From Sphingomonas sp. RIT328 (GTDB lineage Bacteria; Pseudomonadota; Alphaproteobacteria; Sphingomonadales; Sphingomonadaceae), in the NCBI RefSeq assembly GCF_000632225.1, contig NZ_JFYV01000003.1, forward strand, positions 1 through 64,000: a stretch of DNA of 64,000 nt, written 5' to 3'. Shown here one piece after another: positions 27,116-35,411 of this stretch. The notes below the pieces were generated by a model, which was not told the origin of the DNA, ran no database searches, and was given only the letters and a program-made list of their open reading frames with translations. Both the position numbers and the translations under genes were made by a program. Positions within the stretch are counted from its first letter, which is position 1, and each line of letters opens with the position of its first letter.

Positions 27116-27251
27116 CCGTGGAGTCCTCGCCAGCGCACCTTGACCGTTGTCAAACCCGGGTAGCGGGCGCTTTCGTCGACATCATCGGGCATGCTCCGGC
27201 TCTTGGAGGCGTCGACATCGAGCCGGGCGACGTTAACGGTGGTAGTCTGTG

Positions 27252-27600
27252 TGAACGAACGTCCGCTGACCGGGTGTGGTCGGCGGAAAGCGGCCTTTCC
27301 GCTTTCCACCAACTGCGAGCGTTCGAGCCCCCTATCCTCACTGCTGAACGAACGGCAGCTTACCCCGGTGGGTCGCCCGAAAGCGGCCAGTCCGCAATCC
27401 ACCACCGGCGGGCGTGAAGGCCCCCTGCCCTCCCGGCTGAACGGACGGCAACTTACTGGAATTGGCCGCCCGAAAGCTGCCGTTCCGGTATCCACCACCG
27501 ACAGGCGTTTAAGGCCCGTGCCCGGCCACATGAACGAATGGCAGCTTTCGCTCGGGGCTTCTCGAAAGCGGCCAGTCCGCAATCCACCACTCCGTATCCG
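27252..27600 (+). repeat. tandem array with exact 93-bp period, about four copies
   Basis: TGAACGAACG-type heads start at 27252, 27345, 27438 and 27531, exactly 93 bases apart. Each unit continues through GGTcGnCcGAAAGCGGCC, a CCGCAATCCACCA-type block and a CT-rich tail. Copies differ by several substitutions, and the last is cut short. The head is the same as the dispersed family A copies. The period is 31 codons, so both strands stay open and translate to 31-residue repeats (NERQLTPVGRPKAASP on plus). There are no unique spacers, so it is not a CRISPR array. Confidence 0.85.
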
Positions 27601-27930
27601 AAGCCGCCTGTTTGTTGACCACAGACAATGCCAGCCAGCAGCCCGCAAGCTCGCCCCGTCTGGGCTAGAACAATATAAGTCAGGCCGCGGCGATACCCTT
27701 CCCGATCACCGCCCGAAGGGCTCCGGTATACACGATCGAGCAGGAGTCTTTGTGGCTGGCGGTGGCAAGCCGCTTCACCGCCATCGTCAGCCCTCGTCAA
27801 GCTCGCGAGCGGCAGGCCTGCCGATTACTGCTACGCCGATTAGGCGGCCGTCACCGTCAAAGACCCCCATGCAGCCACATCCAGCGGATCGGTACGCCGT
27901 GAAGGCGGTCATGATCGCAGATAACTTGGC
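27600..27930 (-). pseudogene. decayed XF1762-like acetyltransferase gene
   Basis: Three blocks on the minus strand, in different frames, match phage- and plasmid-associated XF1762/GNAT-type proteins: GDGRLIGVAVIGRPAARELD (near 27830-27780), VKRLATASHKDSCSIVY (near 27775-27720) and GYRRGLTYIVLAQTG (near 27695-27650). Stops and frameshifts separate them. These proteins ride on mobile elements, so the relic supports past mobility of the island. Confidence 0.5.
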
Positions 27931-28011
27931 CCTTCGTTGCGCGTCACCGGCGAAGCTCTCAGCTCATTTCAAACCGCCCGCCGCCGCAGCGCTGGAACAG
28001 CCGTTTGTGCT

Positions 28012-28032
28012 TGGGGGTATCTTAGGGGGTAT
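28012..28032. repeat. GGGGGTAT direct repeat, possible old integration mark
   Basis: TGGGGGTATC and GGGGGTATTC lie in direct order 11 bases apart. From memory, such paired GGGGGTAT sites appear beside tyrosine recombinase elements in alphaproteobacteria. No integrase remains in the window, so this is only a hint. Confidence 0.3.
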
Positions 28033-28126
28033 TCCGCCAGTCGGTTAACATGCTACAAGAGCGTCAGTTCGATAGGTGCCGGGCCCACCAACGCATTCAC
28101 TCCGACCGCCGCAGCGCCCCTCGCCG

Positions 28127-28420
28127 TCACGATGACCGCGGCGCGAACCATTCGCCGAGCAGGGGGCGGAGCGCCTCGGCAAGCGACGCCAGCGCGCGAT
28201 CCCCGGCCCCCGCGGCCCCCGCGTCATCATTGGCTGCGGCGGCGGGCGGGCGCATCGTGACATAGCGCACCGCCAGCTCGGTGCGGGTCTCGATCGGCGC
28301 CGTACCCCGCTCCATCGCGCCGATCGTCTCGCGCGCCATGCCGATCGCTTCGCCGAGTGCGGCCTGGGATAACCCGGCCGCCTTGCGTATCGCCTTCAGT
28401 TCGTCAGCATGCATCACCAA
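28127..28420 (-). CDS. small XRE-type HTH regulator
   Basis: About 97 residues. The N-terminal half is an XRE helix-turn-helix (DELKAIRKAAGLSQAALGEA, then IGMARETIGAMERGTAPI), with recognition helix around residues 27-37. The second half is Ala-rich and low in complexity. The longest frame begins at TTG, with GGAG six bases upstream; ATG two codons in is also possible. A phage-type or housekeeping DNA-binding role cannot be separated from sequence alone. It lies at the edge of the defence island. Confidence 0.75.
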   Translation of the reverse strand: MVMHADELKAIRKAAGLSQAALGEAIGMARETIGAMERGTAPIETRTELAVRYVTMRPPAAAANDDAGAAGAGDRALASLAEALRPLLGEWFAPRSS

Positions 28421-28544
28421 CCACTTCTCCCTATGAGACCTTCAGCATCCCCGCCCCGGCGATCGCGTCACAAACGGGATGGATCAGAGTCAGCTTGGCT
28501 TACCCATCGATCCGATCTAGCCTCTCATCAGCAGGGAGGACATC

Positions 28545-28793
28545 ATGATCGCTCAAGCGCTGACGGCTGCCATCGCCATGGTCTTTGCCGCCCAAACCAC
28601 ACCCGCCGCCGACCACGAGAACAACCGGAACAGGAAAGTCTGTCGGCAGGATCAAAGCACGGGCAGCATATTGCCCCGGCGCATATGCCATAGCCGATCC
28701 GAATGGGCGGCCATTCTCGAAAAGCAAGGCGACGACACCAACAATGCCCGGGTGCGGTGTGGCAACAACAAGATCCAGCCCTTCCAGAATTAG
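28545..28793 (+). CDS. small exported protein of unknown function
   Basis: An 82-residue protein with a signal-like N-terminus (MIAQALTAAIAMVFAAQTTP) and a mature part with three Cys (KVCRQDQ, RICHSRSEW, ARVRCGN). The RSEWAAI layout with paired Cys is reminiscent of small exported sphingomonad proteins (CR...TGS...R.C....EW). A strong GGGAGGACATC precedes the ATG, which supports it as real. No function is known. It stands alone between the HTH gene and a lipoprotein relic. Confidence 0.7.
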   Translation: MIAQALTAAIAMVFAAQTTPAADHENNRNRKVCRQDQSTGSILPRRICHSRSEWAAILEKQGDDTNNARVRCGNNKIQPFQN

Positions 28794-28999
28794 GCGGGAA
28801 GGACGCATGACCGATCTCAGATCGCGCGGCTCGTCCCGCGCGCGGTCATCTCGCCGGCCGGCTGACGTGCGACGAGACTGCCTGTGAGAAAAGGGGACGG
28901 GTGGCTCCTCCCTCATCCGATAATTTCCGGGACCGTCTCCGGCGCGTCGAGGCTCGTAGGCGCGATGACGGCGCCGAACGCGGCAGTCGCTGCGTCACG
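28794..28999. other. short gene-free stretch
   Basis: Between the small exported protein and the lipoprotein relic I see only fragmentary ORFs with no domain. Confidence 0.4.
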
Positions 29000-29268
29000 G
29001 GTCGGCCGCCTGATCGATGCAGGGCGTTCGGGAGGCGATGGCCTGGCCTTGGACTTGGCGTGATGCTGACCGGGTGCTCGAGCCCGGCGACGCAAGCGGA
29101 AGACATATGACCTCGCCTTCGCCAAGGGCAGCGCGACCGATCGCTGCACGGCCAAGCGCGCGGTGACGGAAGGCTATCAGAGGCAGGGCGACGAGGACCG
29201 GGACATGGCGCCGCAAGGCCGAGGCGGAATGCCGTACCGCCCGTCCGGTCAACGGCAACGCGACATAG
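29000..29268 (+). pseudogene. frameshifted small lipoprotein
   Basis: A lipobox-like VMLTGCSSPATQAE is followed, in a second frame, by YDLAFAKGSATDRCTAKRAV and EGYQRQGDEDR, then, in a third, by WRRKAEAECRTARPVNGN and a stop at 29266-29268. The pieces join into one plausible 80-residue exported protein if two frameshifts are repaired. Start is uncertain. Confidence 0.45.
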
Positions 29269-29289
29269 GTTCGTCCTATCTGGGGCGCG

Positions 29290-30750
29290 TCACCCGGCTT
29301 TATCTGCCGGCGGAGTGAACCGCAGCACGCCGTCGTCGATCCGACCGGTGCGGAACGACCACAGGTCGCGCAGATAATTCTGATGGACGCGCCACGGGGC
29401 GCGCCTGCCCTGCCGCGGCAGCAGATGCGCGGACCGCTGGATATAGCCCGAGCTGAGATCGAGAATCGGCGTGTCCGGTGCCTCGGTGTCGGCGGGCACG
29501 GGCACGGCGCTGGCCAGCCCGCGCGCCGTCATATGGTCGAGCAGCCGGCGGACGAAGCGCGCGGTGAGGTCGCTGCGCAGCGTCCACGAGGCGTTGGTAT
29601 ATCCGACCGCAAAGGCGAGATTGGGCACGCCGGCGAGCATCGCGCCGCGGTACATCAGTCGCTCGTTCGGCTCGACCGCGACGCCGTCGACGCTGAGCCG
29701 GGCGCCGCCCATCACCTGGAGGTTGAGCCCGGTCGCGGTGACCAGGATATCGGCGGCAAGCGTCCTGCCGGAGGTAAAGGCAAGGCCGTCCGGCCGCAGC
29801 GACTCGATCGTATCGGTGACGATCGCCGCGCGCCCGTCGCGCAAAACCGCGAACAGATCACCGTCCGGCGCCAGACAGAGCCGCTGGTCCCAGGGATCGT
29901 AGCGCGGCGTCAGGTGCGTCGCGATATCGAATGCGTCACCGAGCAGCCGGCGCTGCCTCGCCGCGATCTGGCGCTTGAGCAGGCCCGGCCAGCGCCGCGA
30001 CAGGCCGTAGGTCGCGACCGCGTAACCGATCGACTTCCACCGCACCGCCGCCGCCGCCACCCGCCGCGGCAGCCAGCGATGCAGGCGGGCGGCGAGCGCA
30101 TCGGTCGCCGGCTGCGCGACGATATAGGTCGGCGAGCGCTGCACCATCGTCACCTGCGCGGCGCCGCGCGCGACCAGCGCGGGCAGCAGCGTCACCGCGG
30201 TGGCGCCGGAGCCGATCACCGCGATGCGCCTGCCCGCGACATCGAGATCCTCCGGCCAGAATTGCGGGTGGATGACGGGGCCGGCGAACGCCTCCCGCCC
30301 CGGCCAGTCCGGCGCATGCGCGCTGGCATAATCGTAATAGCCCGCGCACAGGAACAGGAAGCGGCAATGAAGCTGCTGCTCGACACCGCCCACCGTATAG
30401 CGCACCGTCCAGCGCGCCTGCGCCGACGACCAGTCCGCCGCGATCACCCGATGCCGCAGCCGCACCTTGGCGTCGATGCCGAAGGCCGCGGCCGTCTCGC
30501 GGATATAGTCGCGGATCGCTTCGCCCCCGGCGATCGCGTCGCCGCCGCGCCACGGATGAAAGGGGAAGCCGAGCGTCGCCATGTCCGAGTCGGAGCGGAT
30601 GCCGGGATAGCGGAACAGGTCCCAGGTGCCGCCGATCGCGTCACGCGCCTCGAAGACCGCATAGCGGTACGGCGCAGCGCGCTCCTGCAACCGGAAGGCG
30701 GCCCCGATCCCCGACAGGCCGGCGCCGACGATCAGGACATCCAGCTCCAT
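29290..30750 (-). CDS. Baeyer-Villiger-type flavin monooxygenase
   Basis: A 486-residue FAD/NADPH monooxygenase. The first Rossmann motif is VGAGLSG (residues 8-14) and the second is VIGSGATA (about 175). The BVMO fingerprint FxGxxxHxxxW is present as FAGPVIHPQFW. GGTWDLFRYPGIRSDSD is the usual N-terminal signature. Such enzymes insert oxygen next to ketones or oxidise heteroatoms. The ATG at 30750 gives the exact family N-terminus (MELDVLIVGAG); longer starts add unrelated sequence. A coupled pair of small ORFs (a 36-residue membrane protein and a 61-residue protein) sits just upstream on the same strand, possibly co-transcribed. Confidence 0.9.
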   Translation of the reverse strand: MELDVLIVGAGLSGIGAAFRLQERAAPYRYAVFEARDAIGGTWDLFRYPGIRSDSDMATLGFPFHPWRGGDAIAGGEAIRDYIRETAAAFGIDAKVRLRHRVIAADWSSAQARWTVRYTVGGVEQQLHCRFLFLCAGYYDYASAHAPDWPGREAFAGPVIHPQFWPEDLDVAGRRIAVIGSGATAVTLLPALVARGAAQVTMVQRSPTYIVAQPATDALAARLHRWLPRRVAAAAVRWKSIGYAVATYGLSRRWPGLLKRQIAARQRRLLGDAFDIATHLTPRYDPWDQRLCLAPDGDLFAVLRDGRAAIVTDTIESLRPDGLAFTSGRTLAADILVTATGLNLQVMGGARLSVDGVAVEPNERLMYRGAMLAGVPNLAFAVGYTNASWTLRSDLTARFVRRLLDHMTARGLASAVPVPADTEAPDTPILDLSSGYIQRSAHLLPRQGRRAPWRVHQNYLRDLWSFRTGRIDDGVLRFTPPADKAG

Positions 30751-30761
30751 CGCCGCGCCGA

Positions 30762-30872
30762 TCAGAACAGGTCGATCTTGACGCCCAAAGCGTAGATCAT
30801 CCCGGCAAAGCCGGCGAGGAACAGCGCGGTGGCGATCATCGCCCCGATATCGCTGGTCGTCTCGCGCTTCAC
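30762..30872 (-). CDS. 36-residue single-span membrane protein
   Basis: A short frame starting at GTG (30872), overlapping the stop of the upstream 61-residue protein by four bases (GTGA). It encodes a hydrophilic head (VKRETTSDIG) and one hydrophobic span (MIATALFLAGFAGMIYALG) ending KIDLF. It is separated from the monooxygenase start by 11 bases. The coupling and the clean membrane span suggest a real gene, though it is very small. Function is unknown. Confidence 0.6.
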   Translation of the reverse strand: MKRETTSDIGAMIATALFLAGFAGMIYALGVKIDLF

Positions 30873-31054
30873 GATGCCGGCTGCGCCTTGACGATGCCAT
30901 GCACGCGTTCGAGCGTGTCGAGCACCAGCCGCAGATCGTCGGCGGTCAGCGCGCTCGCCTCGTCGACATAGTCGCCGCTGGCGAAGGTCGCCGCGAAGGC
31001 GTGCAGGTGGTTGAGCGCTTCGCCGAGCCGGTGGGTCGCTGCATTTTCCGTCAT
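30869..31054 (-). CDS. small 61-residue protein
   Basis: Starts MTENAATHRLGEALNHLHAF and is mostly helical and acidic, with no Cys and no membrane span. Its stop overlaps the start of the 36-residue membrane protein. Its gene lies downstream of cysE, on the same strand and about 40 bases away. It resembles small helical sphingomonad proteins of unknown function. I cannot name it. Confidence 0.7.
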   Translation of the reverse strand: MTENAATHRLGEALNHLHAFAATFASGDYVDEASALTADDLRLVLDTLERVHGIVKAQPAS

Positions 31055-31096
31055 ATCAGCAGCCTAGTCATGGTTGCCGGCGCAGCGCAAGCGGCG

Positions 31097-32020
31097 TCAC
31101 GGCGCACCGGGCAAGGCGTGGAAGACGGGCGGCGGCGCCTCGACCGCGGTGTCGGCGGGAACGTCCCGGCGCAGCCACACGCCGCCGCCGATCCGCGCAC
31201 GCGCCCCGATCGTGACGCGGCCGACGATCGTCGCATTGGCGTGGATGACGACATCGTCGGCGACCACCGGATGCCGCGGCGTGCCCGCCTTGTCGCCGAA
31301 CAGATCGGGATCGCCGCCCAGCGTGACGCCCTGGTACAGCCGGACGCGATCGCCGATCACACTGGTTTCGCCGATCACCACGCCGGTGCCGTGATCGATG
31401 AAGAAGCGCCGGCCGATCGTCGCGGCGGGATGGATGTCGATGCCGGTGCCGGCATGCGCGATCTCGGCGATCAAGCGCGCGACGAGCGGCGCGCCGAGCC
31501 GGTAAAGCAGATGCGCGATGCGATGATGGATGATCGCGGTGAACGAGGGATAGGCGAGCAGCACCTCGTCGACGCTTCGCGCCGCCGGGTCGGCGTCATA
31601 GGCGGCCTCGACATCGCTATCGAGCAACCGGCGCAGCGCCGGCAGGCCCGCGGCGAATGCGCCGGTCAGCCGCTCGCTCGTCGCGGCGGTGGCGGTCGAG
31701 TCGCCGTCGCTCCGATAGCGCAGCTCGAGATCGATCTGCGCGGCGAGCTGCGACAGGGTCGATTCGAGCGAGGCGGCAATGAAGGCATTCTCGTTGGCGG
31801 CGGTCAGTTCCGACGGGCCGAGGCGCAGCGGGAACAGCGCGGTGCCGAGTTCGCCGGCGATCCGCTTCAGCGCCTGCCGCGACGGAAAGCGGCTGCCCTG
31901 CTCGGCCTTGTTGGGATGCGCGGCGCGCCAGGCGACCCGCGCCTCGCGCAGGCCGTCGACGACGCGGTCGAGCTGCTGCGGGAATGCGATCGGCATTACG
32001 TCGGAAAGCGGGTCAGCCAC
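31097..32020 (-). CDS. cysE: serine O-acetyltransferase
   Basis: About 307 residues. The C-terminal left-handed beta-helix shows hexapeptide repeats (GIDIHPAATIGRRFFIDHGT, GVVIGETSVIGDRVRLYQGV, TLGGDPDLFGDK, RHPVVADDVVIHANATIVGR), including the acetyl-CoA/serine site residues DHGTGVVIGE. The N-terminal helical domain is longer than in E. coli CysE, closer to the EpsC/SAT type seen in many alphaproteobacteria. It makes O-acetylserine for cysteine synthesis. I use GTG at 32020 (GAGGACAAGGCT before it); a start at 32047 would add nine residues. cysK and cysDNC lie elsewhere in the window. Confidence 0.9.
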   Translation of the reverse strand: MADPLSDVMPIAFPQQLDRVVDGLREARVAWRAAHPNKAEQGSRFPSRQALKRIAGELGTALFPLRLGPSELTAANENAFIAASLESTLSQLAAQIDLELRYRSDGDSTATAATSERLTGAFAAGLPALRRLLDSDVEAAYDADPAARSVDEVLLAYPSFTAIIHHRIAHLLYRLGAPLVARLIAEIAHAGTGIDIHPAATIGRRFFIDHGTGVVIGETSVIGDRVRLYQGVTLGGDPDLFGDKAGTPRHPVVADDVVIHANATIVGRVTIGARARIGGGVWLRRDVPADTAVEAPPPVFHALPGAP

Positions 32021-32118
32021 AGCCTTGTCCTCACTGGGGAAAGGCATTTCGGCGAGGCGGCGCCGGCTTGGCAAAGCAGCTTGCCTTGTCGCGCGGCAAG
32101 TCCGGGTTGCAGCAACGC

Positions 32119-32145
32119 GGTCGGGTCGCTGCGGGCGACCCGACC
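32119..32145 (-). terminator. strong hairpin after the acyl-CoA dehydrogenase
   Basis: GGTCGGGTCGC and GCGACCCGACC form a perfect 11-pair stem around TGCGG, starting 11 bases after the dehydrogenase stop on the minus strand. No T-run follows, so Rho help or processing may be needed. Confidence 0.55.
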
Positions 32146-32155
32146 GGTCGGACGA

Positions 32156-33958
32156 TCAGGCCGCGCGGAACATCTCGGGCGACAGCGCCATCAGGCTGTC
32201 CGCCCCGCCCTCGATCTTGCGGCGCAGCGCGCCGGCATCGGGGGCGATCCGCTCGGCGAAGAAGCGCGCGGTGACGAGCTTGGCGTCGAGGAAGGCGGCA
32301 TCGCCCTCGCCCGCCGCCTTGAGCCCGGCGGCCGCCTTGGCCATGCGCAGCCACATCAGCCCGGTCGCCACGATCCCCATCAGATGCATGTACGGCACCG
32401 CGCCGGCACCGACATGTTCGGGGTTCTTCATGCCATTGGCCATGAACCACATCGTCGCCGCCTGCAGTTCGCCGAGCGCCTTCTTGATCGCACCGGCGAT
32501 CGCCGCGGTCGCCTCGTCGCCTTCCGCCGCGCCGGCTTCCTCGGCGACGATGCGGAACAACGCCTGCACCGCGCGGCCGCCGTTGAGCGCCAGCTTGCGA
32601 CCGACGAGATCCATCGCCTGCACGCCGTTGGTGCCTTCGTAGATCATCGCGATTCGGGCATCGCGGACATATTGCTCCATGCCCCACTCGGCGATGTAGC
32701 CGTGACCGCCATAGACCTGCTGTGCGTTGGTCGCGATCTCATAGCCCTTGTCGGTGCCGACGCCCTTGATCACCGGTGTGAGCAGGCCGATCAGATCGCC
32801 CGCCAGCTGCCGCTCCCCCTCGTCCGCGCCGTTATGCTCCAGGTCTACCTGCAACGCGCCCCACAGGCACAATGCGCGCAGCCCTTCGGTCCACGCCTTG
32901 GCCTCCATCAGCATGCGGCGGATGTCGGGATGGACGAACAGCGTGTCCGCCTTCTCCTCCGGCTGCTTGGGGCCGGTCAGCGCGCGGCCCTGGCGGCGGT
33001 CGCCGGCATATTGCACCGCATTCTGATAGGCGACCTCGGCGATGCCGAGCCCCTGCAGGCCGACGCCGAGCCGCGCCGCGTTCATCATGATGAACATCGC
33101 GGCGAGGCCCTTCATCTCCTCGCCGACCAGCCAGCCGGTCGCGCCGTCATAGTTCATCACGCAGGTCGAATTGGCGTGGATACCCATCTTGTGCTCGATC
33201 GAGCCGCAGGTCACCGCGTTGCGTTCGCCGAGGCTGCCGTCGTCGTTGACCATCACCTTGGGCACGACGAACAGGCTGATCCCCTTCGAACTGTCCGGCG
33301 CGCCGGGGGTCTTGGCCAGCACGAGGTGGATGATATTGTCGGTGAGGTCGTGCTCGCCGGCCGAGATGAAGATCTTGGTGCCGGTGATCTTGTATGAGCC
33401 GTCCGCCTGCGGCTCCGCCTTGGTGCGGATCAGGCCGAGGTCGGTGCCGCATTGCGGCTCGGTCAGGTTCATCGTCCCGCCCCATTCGCCCGACACCATC
33501 TTGGGCACGTACATCGCCTGCTGCTCGGGACTGCCCTTGGCGATCAGCGCGGCGATCGCGCCATGGGTCAGGCCGGGATACATGGCGAAGGCCATGTTCG
33601 AGGAAATCATATATTCCTGGAAGGCGATCGAGACGACGTGCGGCATGCCCTGCCCACCATATTCGGGCGCATTGCCCAGCGTCGCCCAGCCGCTCTCGAC
33701 ATAGCGGGCATAGGCGTCCTTGAAGCCCTTGGGCGTGGTGACGCTGCCGTCCTCGTGCCGGGTGCAGCCTTCCTGATCGCCCGACTGGTTGAGCGGGAAC
33801 AGCACCTCGGCGACGAAGCGGCCGCCCTCCTCCAGCACCGCCTCGACCACATCGGGGGTCGCGGCGTCGAAGCCGGGCAGATTGGAATAATTCTGCAAGC
33901 CGACGACGTGATCGAGGATGAAGCGCGTGTCGCGGACGGGGGGCGTATATTGGGGCAT
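32156..33958 (-). CDS. acyl-CoA dehydrogenase family protein
   Basis: A 600-residue FAD acyl-CoA dehydrogenase, longer than the 380-residue standard, of the type with an extra N-terminal AidB-like segment and a C-terminal domain. Recognisable parts are [20 protein letters not shown] (FAD/substrate loop), [13 protein letters not shown] and [18 protein letters not shown] near the catalytic region, where IYEGTNGVQ follows. It should oxidise acyl-CoA in beta-oxidation or a related degradation. Its start lies four bases after a MerR regulator stop, so the two form an operon. A perfect hairpin follows. Confidence 0.9.
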   Translation of the reverse strand: MPQYTPPVRDTRFILDHVVGLQNYSNLPGFDAATPDVVEAVLEEGGRFVAEVLFPLNQSGDQEGCTRHEDGSVTTPKGFKDAYARYVESGWATLGNAPEYGGQGMPHVVSIAFQEYMISSNMAFAMYPGLTHGAIAALIAKGSPEQQAMYVPKMVSGEWGGTMNLTEPQCGTDLGLIRTKAEPQADGSYKITGTKIFISAGEHDLTDNIIHLVLAKTPGAPDSSKGISLFVVPKVMVNDDGSLGERNAVTCGSIEHKMGIHANSTCVMNYDGATGWLVGEEMKGLAAMFIMMNAARLGVGLQGLGIAEVAYQNAVQYAGDRRQGRALTGPKQPEEKADTLFVHPDIRRMLMEAKAWTEGLRALCLWGALQVDLEHNGADEGERQLAGDLIGLLTPVIKGVGTDKGYEIATNAQQVYGGHGYIAEWGMEQYVRDARIAMIYEGTNGVQAMDLVGRKLALNGGRAVQALFRIVAEEAGAAEGDEATAAIAGAIKKALGELQAATMWFMANGMKNPEHVGAGAVPYMHLMGIVATGLMWLRMAKAAAGLKAAGEGDAAFLDAKLVTARFFAERIAPDAGALRRKIEGGADSLMALSPEMFRAA

Positions 33959-33962
33959 CCGA

Positions 33963-34388
33963 TTATCCTTGTGTGTCGGCGATATGGACGGCCTCGACGA
34001 CCGCCACGAATTCGGTGAGCTCGGCGATGGCGGCGTCGATGTCCTGCTTCTGCCGTTCGAGCAGATCGATGCGCGCGCGGCAGCGGTCGATCGAGACCTG
34101 CCGCTGGAGACGGCGACCGTCACCCAGATCGTAGAGGTCGATCATTTCGCGGATCTCGCCCAGGCTGAAGCCGACGCGCTTGCCGCGCAGGATCCAGGCG
34201 AGCCGGGCCCGGTCGCGATGCGAATAGATACGCTGCGTGCCGCGGCGTTCGGGGCCGATCAGCCCCTCGTCCTCATAGAAGCGCAACGCGCGCGCGGTGA
34301 CGCCGAATTCCTCGCAAAGATCGGAAATGGTGAAATGATCGCGATCGTGGCGATGTTCGATCACGGCATAAGCAGGTGACGAGGCCAT
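33963..34388 (-). CDS. MerR-family regulator of acyl-CoA metabolism
   Basis: A 141-residue MerR protein. The helix-turn-helix begins [20 protein letters not shown] with EDEGLI, followed by the wing and a long dimer helix ([20 protein letters not shown]). No conserved Cys for metal sensing is seen, so it is probably an acyl-CoA- or metabolite-responsive LiuR-like regulator. The gene starts with a clear ATG at 34388. Five ACGT half-sites lie just upstream (34395-34420). Its 3' end is joined to the acyl-CoA dehydrogenase gene by four bases. Autoregulation is likely. Confidence 0.85.
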   Translation of the reverse strand: MASSPAYAVIEHRHDRDHFTISDLCEEFGVTARALRFYEDEGLIGPERRGTQRIYSHRDRARLAWILRGKRVGFSLGEIREMIDLYDLGDGRRLQRQVSIDRCRARIDLLERQKQDIDAAIAELTEFVAVVEAVHIADTQG

Positions 34389-34394
34389 GGCCGG

Positions 34395-34420
34395 ACGTTA
34401 CGTCACGTTTACGTCAACGT
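34395..34420. promoter_or_regulatory. array of ACGT half-sites, candidate MerR operator
   Basis: ACGT occurs five times, at 34395, 34400, 34405, 34411 and 34417, with 1-2 base gaps. TTGACGT and ACGTNNAC-type pairs result. The site lies between the MerR start and the lipoprotein gene, where a MerR protein would act. Confidence 0.5.
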
Positions 34421-34424
34421 CAAC

Positions 34425-34928
34425 CTACTCTCCCATGGTGCACAGCCGCTTTCCGGACGGTGTGCGCAGCGTCGCCGCCTCGGCACGCGACGCGCTGAGC
34501 CGCTCGACCGTCAGCGCGTCGAGCGTCGCGCGTCCGGTGCAATATCGGTCGCAGCCGGCGGGCAGAGCGGCGGGGAAGACGATGCGGTCGCCCTCGAACC
34601 GCGCGTCGAAGCGGCACGGCCCGAAGGCGATCGCCAGATCGCTGCCGCGGCGGCGTGCCACGCCGGCGGCGGCGCAGCCCTGCCCCTCGCCATAGTCGAT
34701 CACCGCGCCGATGCGCAGCGCGCCGCCGTCCTGCGGGACGATGCACAGGCGATCGGTCTCCGCCGCCCAGGACCCGACCGGATCGCCGCTCGCCGGATCG
34801 GCGACGAGCCCGGCGCGCAGCGCGGCGCGTTCGAGCCGGCTGCCCGGCGTATCCGTCACCGTCGGCGTGGGCGATCCGCAGCCGGCGAGCAGCGCGGCGA
34901 GCGCCAGCGCCGCGACCGCCCGCGTCAT
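34425..34928 (-). CDS. hypothetical lipoprotein
   Basis: About 167 residues. A lipoprotein signal ([13 protein letters not shown], cleavage before Cys19) is followed by a mature domain with several paired Cys ([35 protein letters not shown]), giving a disulfide-rich fold. The start ATG overlaps the hisI stop by four bases, so hisI and this gene are coupled. I see no known family. The Cys pattern suggests an exported structural or binding protein. Confidence 0.75.
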   Translation of the reverse strand: MTRAVAALALAALLAGCGSPTPTVTDTPGSRLERAALRAGLVADPASGDPVGSWAAETDRLCIVPQDGGALRIGAVIDYGEGQGCAAAGVARRRGSDLAIAFGPCRFDARFEGDRIVFPAALPAGCDRYCTGRATLDALTVERLSASRAEAATLRTPSGKRLCTMGE

Positions 34929-35284
34929 GCGACCGGCTGCAAGCCGTCGCCGACGATGCGGCGATAGAAACAGCTCGTCGCCCCGGTGTGGCAGGCGGGG
35001 CCGGCCGGATCGGCGATGATCCACAGCGCATCCTGATCGCAGTCGATCCGCATCTCGACGACGCGCAGCACGTTGCCGGACGTCTCGCCCTTCTTCCACA
35101 GCCGCGCGCGGCTGCGCGACCAGAAGGTCGCCTCGCCGCTCGCCTGGGTCGCGGCGAGCGCCTCCGCATTCATGTGCGCGACCATCAGCAGCGCGCCGCC
35201 CCGGTCGGTGACCACGGCGGTGACGAGGCCGGCGGCATCATATTTGGGATCGAGGACGAGATCGGTTTCGCGCGGGTCGGACAT
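34925..35284 (-). CDS. hisI: phosphoribosyl-AMP cyclohydrolase
   Basis: A 119-residue protein. HisI motifs: [43 protein letters not shown] and [13 protein letters not shown]. The Cys in RIDCDQDAL and CHTG...SC bind zinc, and the Asp residues bind magnesium. It opens the adenine ring of phosphoribosyl-AMP, step three of histidine synthesis. The ATG at 35284 gives [10 protein letters not shown]. It is a single-domain enzyme; no hisE (pyrophosphatase) fusion is present. The lipoprotein gene overlaps its 3' end. Confidence 0.93.
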   Translation of the reverse strand: MSDPRETDLVLDPKYDAAGLVTAVVTDRGGALLMVAHMNAEALAATQASGEATFWSRSRARLWKKGETSGNVLRVVEMRIDCDQDALWIIADPAGPACHTGATSCFYRRIVGDGLQPVA

Positions 35285-35411
35285 GCTCCGCCTATAGCGA
35301 GCCGCCCGCAGCCGTGCCAAGCGGACGCATCGGGGCGCGTCCGCGACTTAGCCGCCGGCACGCGCATCTGTGTTGCCCTCGGCGGCGGCACGCGGCAAAG
35401 CTGCGCGCCAC

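Larger units (their letters stand above)
27116..28126. other. repeat- and relic-rich end of the island
   Basis: About 1 kb without an intact gene. It contains the 93-bp tandem array (27252-27600), a decayed XF1762-like acetyltransferase gene (27600-27930) and a GGGGGTAT direct repeat (28012-28032). Long ORFs run through it on both strands because the array period is a multiple of three; I do not treat them as genes. Confidence 0.6.

Noticed and set aside
27252..27600. CRISPR array
   Set aside because: Units are contiguous and diverged, with no unique spacers and no cas genes nearby.
27191..28048. 285-residue ORF across the repeat array
   Set aside because: Open only because the array period is 93 bases; also runs through the acetyltransferase relic on the other strand. 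No ribosome site or domain.
30899..33397. 832-residue plus-strand ORF
   Set aside because: It lies opposite cysE and the acyl-CoA dehydrogenase, both clearly real, and its translation is rich in Arg, Gln and His as typical of high-GC antisense frames.
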